Source: Thermoclostridium stercorarium subsp. stercorarium DSM 8532 (GTDB lineage Bacteria; Bacillota; Clostridia; DSM-8532). From it: 64,000 bases of DNA. The number at the start of each line of letters is the position of its first letter. The stretch's first letter is position 1. The position numbers and the translations under genes were made by a program. The notes beneath the pieces were generated by a model that had not been told where the DNA came from, did not search any database, and worked only from the letters and a program-made list of their open reading frames with translations. The stretch spans positions 434,001 to 498,000 of the forward strand of contig NC_020134.1 of NCBI RefSeq assembly GCF_000331995.1. Direction: 5' to 3'. Shown piece by piece: positions 61,785-64,000 of the stretch.

Positions 61785-62092
61785 TCTTTTACCTCCTTGT
61801 TTTTTACTTTAAAATTAGCTTAATTTTAATTATATTTAAACAGTAAAATTATTCATCGTTATTTCTTGCTGTTTATATTCAATTATTGATTATTTTGTTA
61901 ATAATGTATTAATATTAAAATAAATTCAGAACAGGAACTGTGAATTATTTTATATAAATACAGGCGAAAGTTAAAATTTTCAATATATTAATCTTAAAAA
62001 ATACAAAATGTTAACTTGATATAACTTCTATATTAATGCTAAAATAGATTAAAATAGAATTGTTTTCAATGCTGGTATTTGGAGGTACAGAA
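61785..62092. promoter_or_regulatory. Divergent regulatory region between the sugar receptor and AraC genes
   Basis: No gene is present. The region is very AT-rich with many TTAA-type short palindromes (for example TTAATATTAA near 61909-61918) that could serve LacI or AraC binding. AGGAGG-type sites lie at both ends (leftward before 61784, rightward GGAGG at 62081-62085). Confidence 0.5.
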
Positions 62093-63016
62093 ATGAGCTT
62101 TCAAAAAGCTTTGTTCAATGCTCTGAATACCAACCCTCTGCTGAAGAAATCAATTTTCGGAAGAAAAAATCTCATTTCAGTTACCGTTCCTGCGAAAATT
62201 GCTGAAAATCTTGCCTATGTTCAGGCCTATGGAAATATCTCCGCCACATACCCGTATTATTATGAAATAACCCAACTGGACTCATTCTGTTTAATCTGCA
62301 CCCACGACGGAGAGGGGCTGCTGAAAGTCAGCTGCGGCGAATATATAATGAAAAAGAATACAATAGCTTTTATAGACTGCGGTCTCAGGCACAGGGTGGA
62401 AATAAGGAAGTCTCCGTGGAATTACAAAATACTTTTCATTTCAGGACCACCTGTCCGGTTTTTTTACAACAGCCTTGTGCATGACGGCGGGAATCTGCAA
62501 TGTTTTCTTCCCGGCTCGTCAATTCCCGATAAAATTGAGCGTTTGTATGATTTTTTGTTTGCTTCGCCTGATGAGCCGATTATCCATTCCAAATTCATCA
62601 GTGACATTCTCTTTGAAATGCTTCTGGAAAAAAACCGTATGCATGACGAAAATTCGGCCGTAGCCGACTGTATATATAAAATAAAGCATGATTTTGACTG
62701 CAGGTATACGGAAAACATTACACTGGAATATCTCGAGCGGAAATACCATATCAGCAGATACCACATCTGCAGGGAATTTATTAAACGGTTTCACATCTCC
62801 CCGATAAAATATCTTAATCACAGAAAGATAGAAGCCGCAAAAGAGGCACTTCTGAACACCGATAAAAAAATTGTAGAGATTGGGAGGATGGTCGGATTTG
62901 AAAATCCAAACAATTTTATAAGGAACTTCAAAAAGTGCACTGGAATTACACCGCTGGAATATCGAAGGCAATTTTTCTGTGAAAATACGGAATTGGAACC
63001 GGAAGGAGAGAGTTAA
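62093..63016 (+). CDS. AraC-family transcriptional regulator
   Basis: The ~307-residue regulator has an N-terminal cupin-like sugar-sensing part (FCLICTHDGEGLLKVSCGEY, NTIAFIDCGLRHRVEIRKSP) and a C-terminal AraC domain with two helix-turn-helices (LEYLERKYHISRYHICREFI; IVEIGRMVGFENPNNFIRNF, then KKCTGITPLEYRRQF). ATG 62093 follows GGAGG; an earlier in-frame ATG lacks one. It is divergent from the sugar importer at 58577-61784 and probably activates it. Confidence 0.92.
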   Translation: MSFQKALFNALNTNPLLKKSIFGRKNLISVTVPAKIAENLAYVQAYGNISATYPYYYEITQLDSFCLICTHDGEGLLKVSCGEYIMKKNTIAFIDCGLRHRVEIRKSPWNYKILFISGPPVRFFYNSLVHDGGNLQCFLPGSSIPDKIERLYDFLFASPDEPIIHSKFISDILFEMLLEKNRMHDENSAVADCIYKIKHDFDCRYTENITLEYLERKYHISRYHICREFIKRFHISPIKYLNHRKIEAAKEALLNTDKKIVEIGRMVGFENPNNFIRNFKKCTGITPLEYRRQFFCENTELEPEGES

Positions 63017-63048
63017 AGAAATAAAACGGTTGAAAAGCAGTGGACACA

Positions 63049-63080
63049 AAAAAGGGCGGGAATTTCTTCCCGCCCTTTTT
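63049..63080. terminator. Bidirectional terminator between AraC and SLH genes
   Basis: AAAAAGGGCGGGAA (63049-63062) pairs with TTCCCGCCCTTTTT (63067-63080), loop TTTC, with T-runs on both strands. It serves the two converging genes. Confidence 0.9.
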
Positions 63081-64000
63081 AGAAAATGTCAAGGAGTTTC
63101 ATAAGACGTTTTACCACCGCTACAGCTTCTGCTCTCGTTGCATAACTTTTCGGCCTGAAAGTTTTATCGGGCATTCCGTTCATCAGTCCGAGGGCATCGG
63201 CAACAGTAACGGATTTTCTTGCCCATTCCGAAGCTGTATCCATATCTTTGAACCTTATTTCCTGTGTGGTTATAATTTTGTCCACGCTCTTACCACTGTA
63301 GTAACTGTAGGCGCGTACTATGATCGCGGCCATTTCTTCCCTTGTGATCATGCTGTCCGGCAGGTAATAGCCGTTTGCGTCGCCCCGGACAATTCCGGCA
63401 GCGTTGGCACGCAGCACCGCATCGGCAAACCACTGGTCTTTTATGTCGATGAACCGATTTTCCACAGCCTGCCTGGGAATATTCAGCGCCCTTACAATCA
63501 ATGCGGCAAATTCCGCCCTTGTAATGTTCACGTCAGGGCTGAACTTATTGTCGCCGGTACCATTAGTTACATGCCTTGCGGCCATGATTTCAATGTCTTC
63601 TTTGGCCCAGTGGTTCTGTATGTCGCTGAAGGTCTTTGTGGATTCCATCGCCTGGAATTTGGAAAAATGAGGTGTTGAAAATGTTATCGTCCTGTCATTG
63701 TTTACTTTTCCGCCCATGAATTCCCAGCTGGCGTCTTCTTCGCTTATGCAGTAAACACCGGTTTTATCGGGATTTTTTACAAGTACCAGGGGTAATGTGA
63801 CCGACACGGGTTTTTCAAATGCAGAAACGGTATTACCGTCCACTGCCAGCCGGAAATCGTATACCAGCGAAGCGGCTACTGTTCCGGCGGGTTTTAAATC
63901 GTCAGGCACTTCTATAAAGTAATTTACTTTAAGTACAGCATTTTCAGCCTTTTCCGGAATGTTTACCGTTCCGGGCGGGAATTTGAGTGTCCCGTTGTTC
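63079..64000 (-). CDS. SLH-domain surface protein, C-terminal part (5' end beyond window)
   Basis: The frame is open to the window edge at 64000 and has no start there. The last ~190 residues hold three SLH repeats: FSDIQNHWAKEDIEIMAARH...TRAEFAALIVRAL, FIDIKDQWFADAVLRANAAG...TREEMAAIIVRAY, and FKDMDTASEWARKSVTVADA...TRAEAVAVVKRLM. They anchor the protein to secondary wall polymers. The visible upstream part (PGTVNIPEKAENAVLKVNYF, YDFRLAVDGNTVSAFEKPVS) is beta-rich, as in large clostridial surface proteins with a domain before the SLH region. Its enzymatic or binding part lies outside the window. Confidence 0.9.
   Translation of the reverse strand, partial: NNGTLKFPPGTVNIPEKAENAVLKVNYFIEVPDDLKPAGTVAASLVYDFRLAVDGNTVSAFEKPVSVTLPLVLVKNPDKTGVYCISEEDASWEFMGGKVNNDRTITFSTPHFSKFQAMESTKTFSDIQNHWAKEDIEIMAARHVTNGTGDNKFSPDVNITRAEFAALIVRALNIPRQAVENRFIDIKDQWFADAVLRANAAGIVRGDANGYYLPDSMITREEMAAIIVRAYSYYSGKSVDKIITTQEIRFKDMDTASEWARKSVTVADALGLMNGMPDKTFRPKSYATRAEAVAVVKRLMKLLDIF

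Overview
The window is low-to-moderate GC Firmicutes DNA. Strong GGAGG ribosome-binding sites, S-layer homology (SLH) proteins, YesM/YesN-type two-component regulation, carbohydrate ABC importers without their own ATPase, a GH36 alpha-galactosidase and mannonate dehydratase point to a plant-polysaccharide-using clostridium (Thermoclostridium/Acetivibrio-like is my guess; the genus is an inference).

Bases 1-20556 are the late half of a contractile-tailed, PBSX-like prophage. The order is portal, MuF-type head protein with a C-terminal toxin-like domain plus a small acidic partner, scaffold, capsid, connectors, sheath, tube, frameshifted tail chaperone, tape measure, LysM hub, baseplate, tail fibre, XkdX, holin-like protein, amidase and holin. 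It ends in a lysogeny-type XRE/ImmA regulator, a split PIN-domain gene and the 3' 46 bases of a tRNA-Thr(TGT) gene, which I read as attR. The integrase, terminase and other att site lie to the left, outside the window. Two small self-contained insertions (3200-3425 and 8321-8788) sit among the structural genes; the second has its promoter inside a hairpin that also hides its ribosome-binding site.

Bases 20557-24420 are an accessory strip between two tRNA-Thr 3' fragments. It carries a Dam-type adenine methylase and an OLD-like ATPase with a TOPRIM-type C-terminus, a structured RNA candidate, and debris of another prophage (a baseplate-J fragment and an IS30 fragment). A 1881-bp ISL3 element then sits inside a protein-isoaspartate methyltransferase gene (pcm). 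A second, apparently identical copy lies at 41839-43719.

Bases 27206-47467 hold a histidine phosphatase, a GH36 alpha-galactosidase, a complete type I restriction-modification operon (hsdM-hsdS-hsdR), a MATE exporter, and a YesM/YesN two-component pair divergent from a sugar ABC importer, with the second ISL3 copy between them. Bases 47798-57242 hold a J-domain protein, an SLH surface-protein gene broken by a G-tract frameshift, uxuA, a three-gene operon and a macro-domain protein. The three-gene operon encodes a DUF2207 membrane protein ending in ten Ala-Cys-His-Ser-like units, a radical SAM/SPASM enzyme and a membrane protein. It looks like a peptide-modification system related to the ACGX type and is the most interesting locus here. 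Bases 57429-64000 hold a LacI regulator, a second sugar ABC importer, an AraC regulator and the C-terminal part of another SLH protein.
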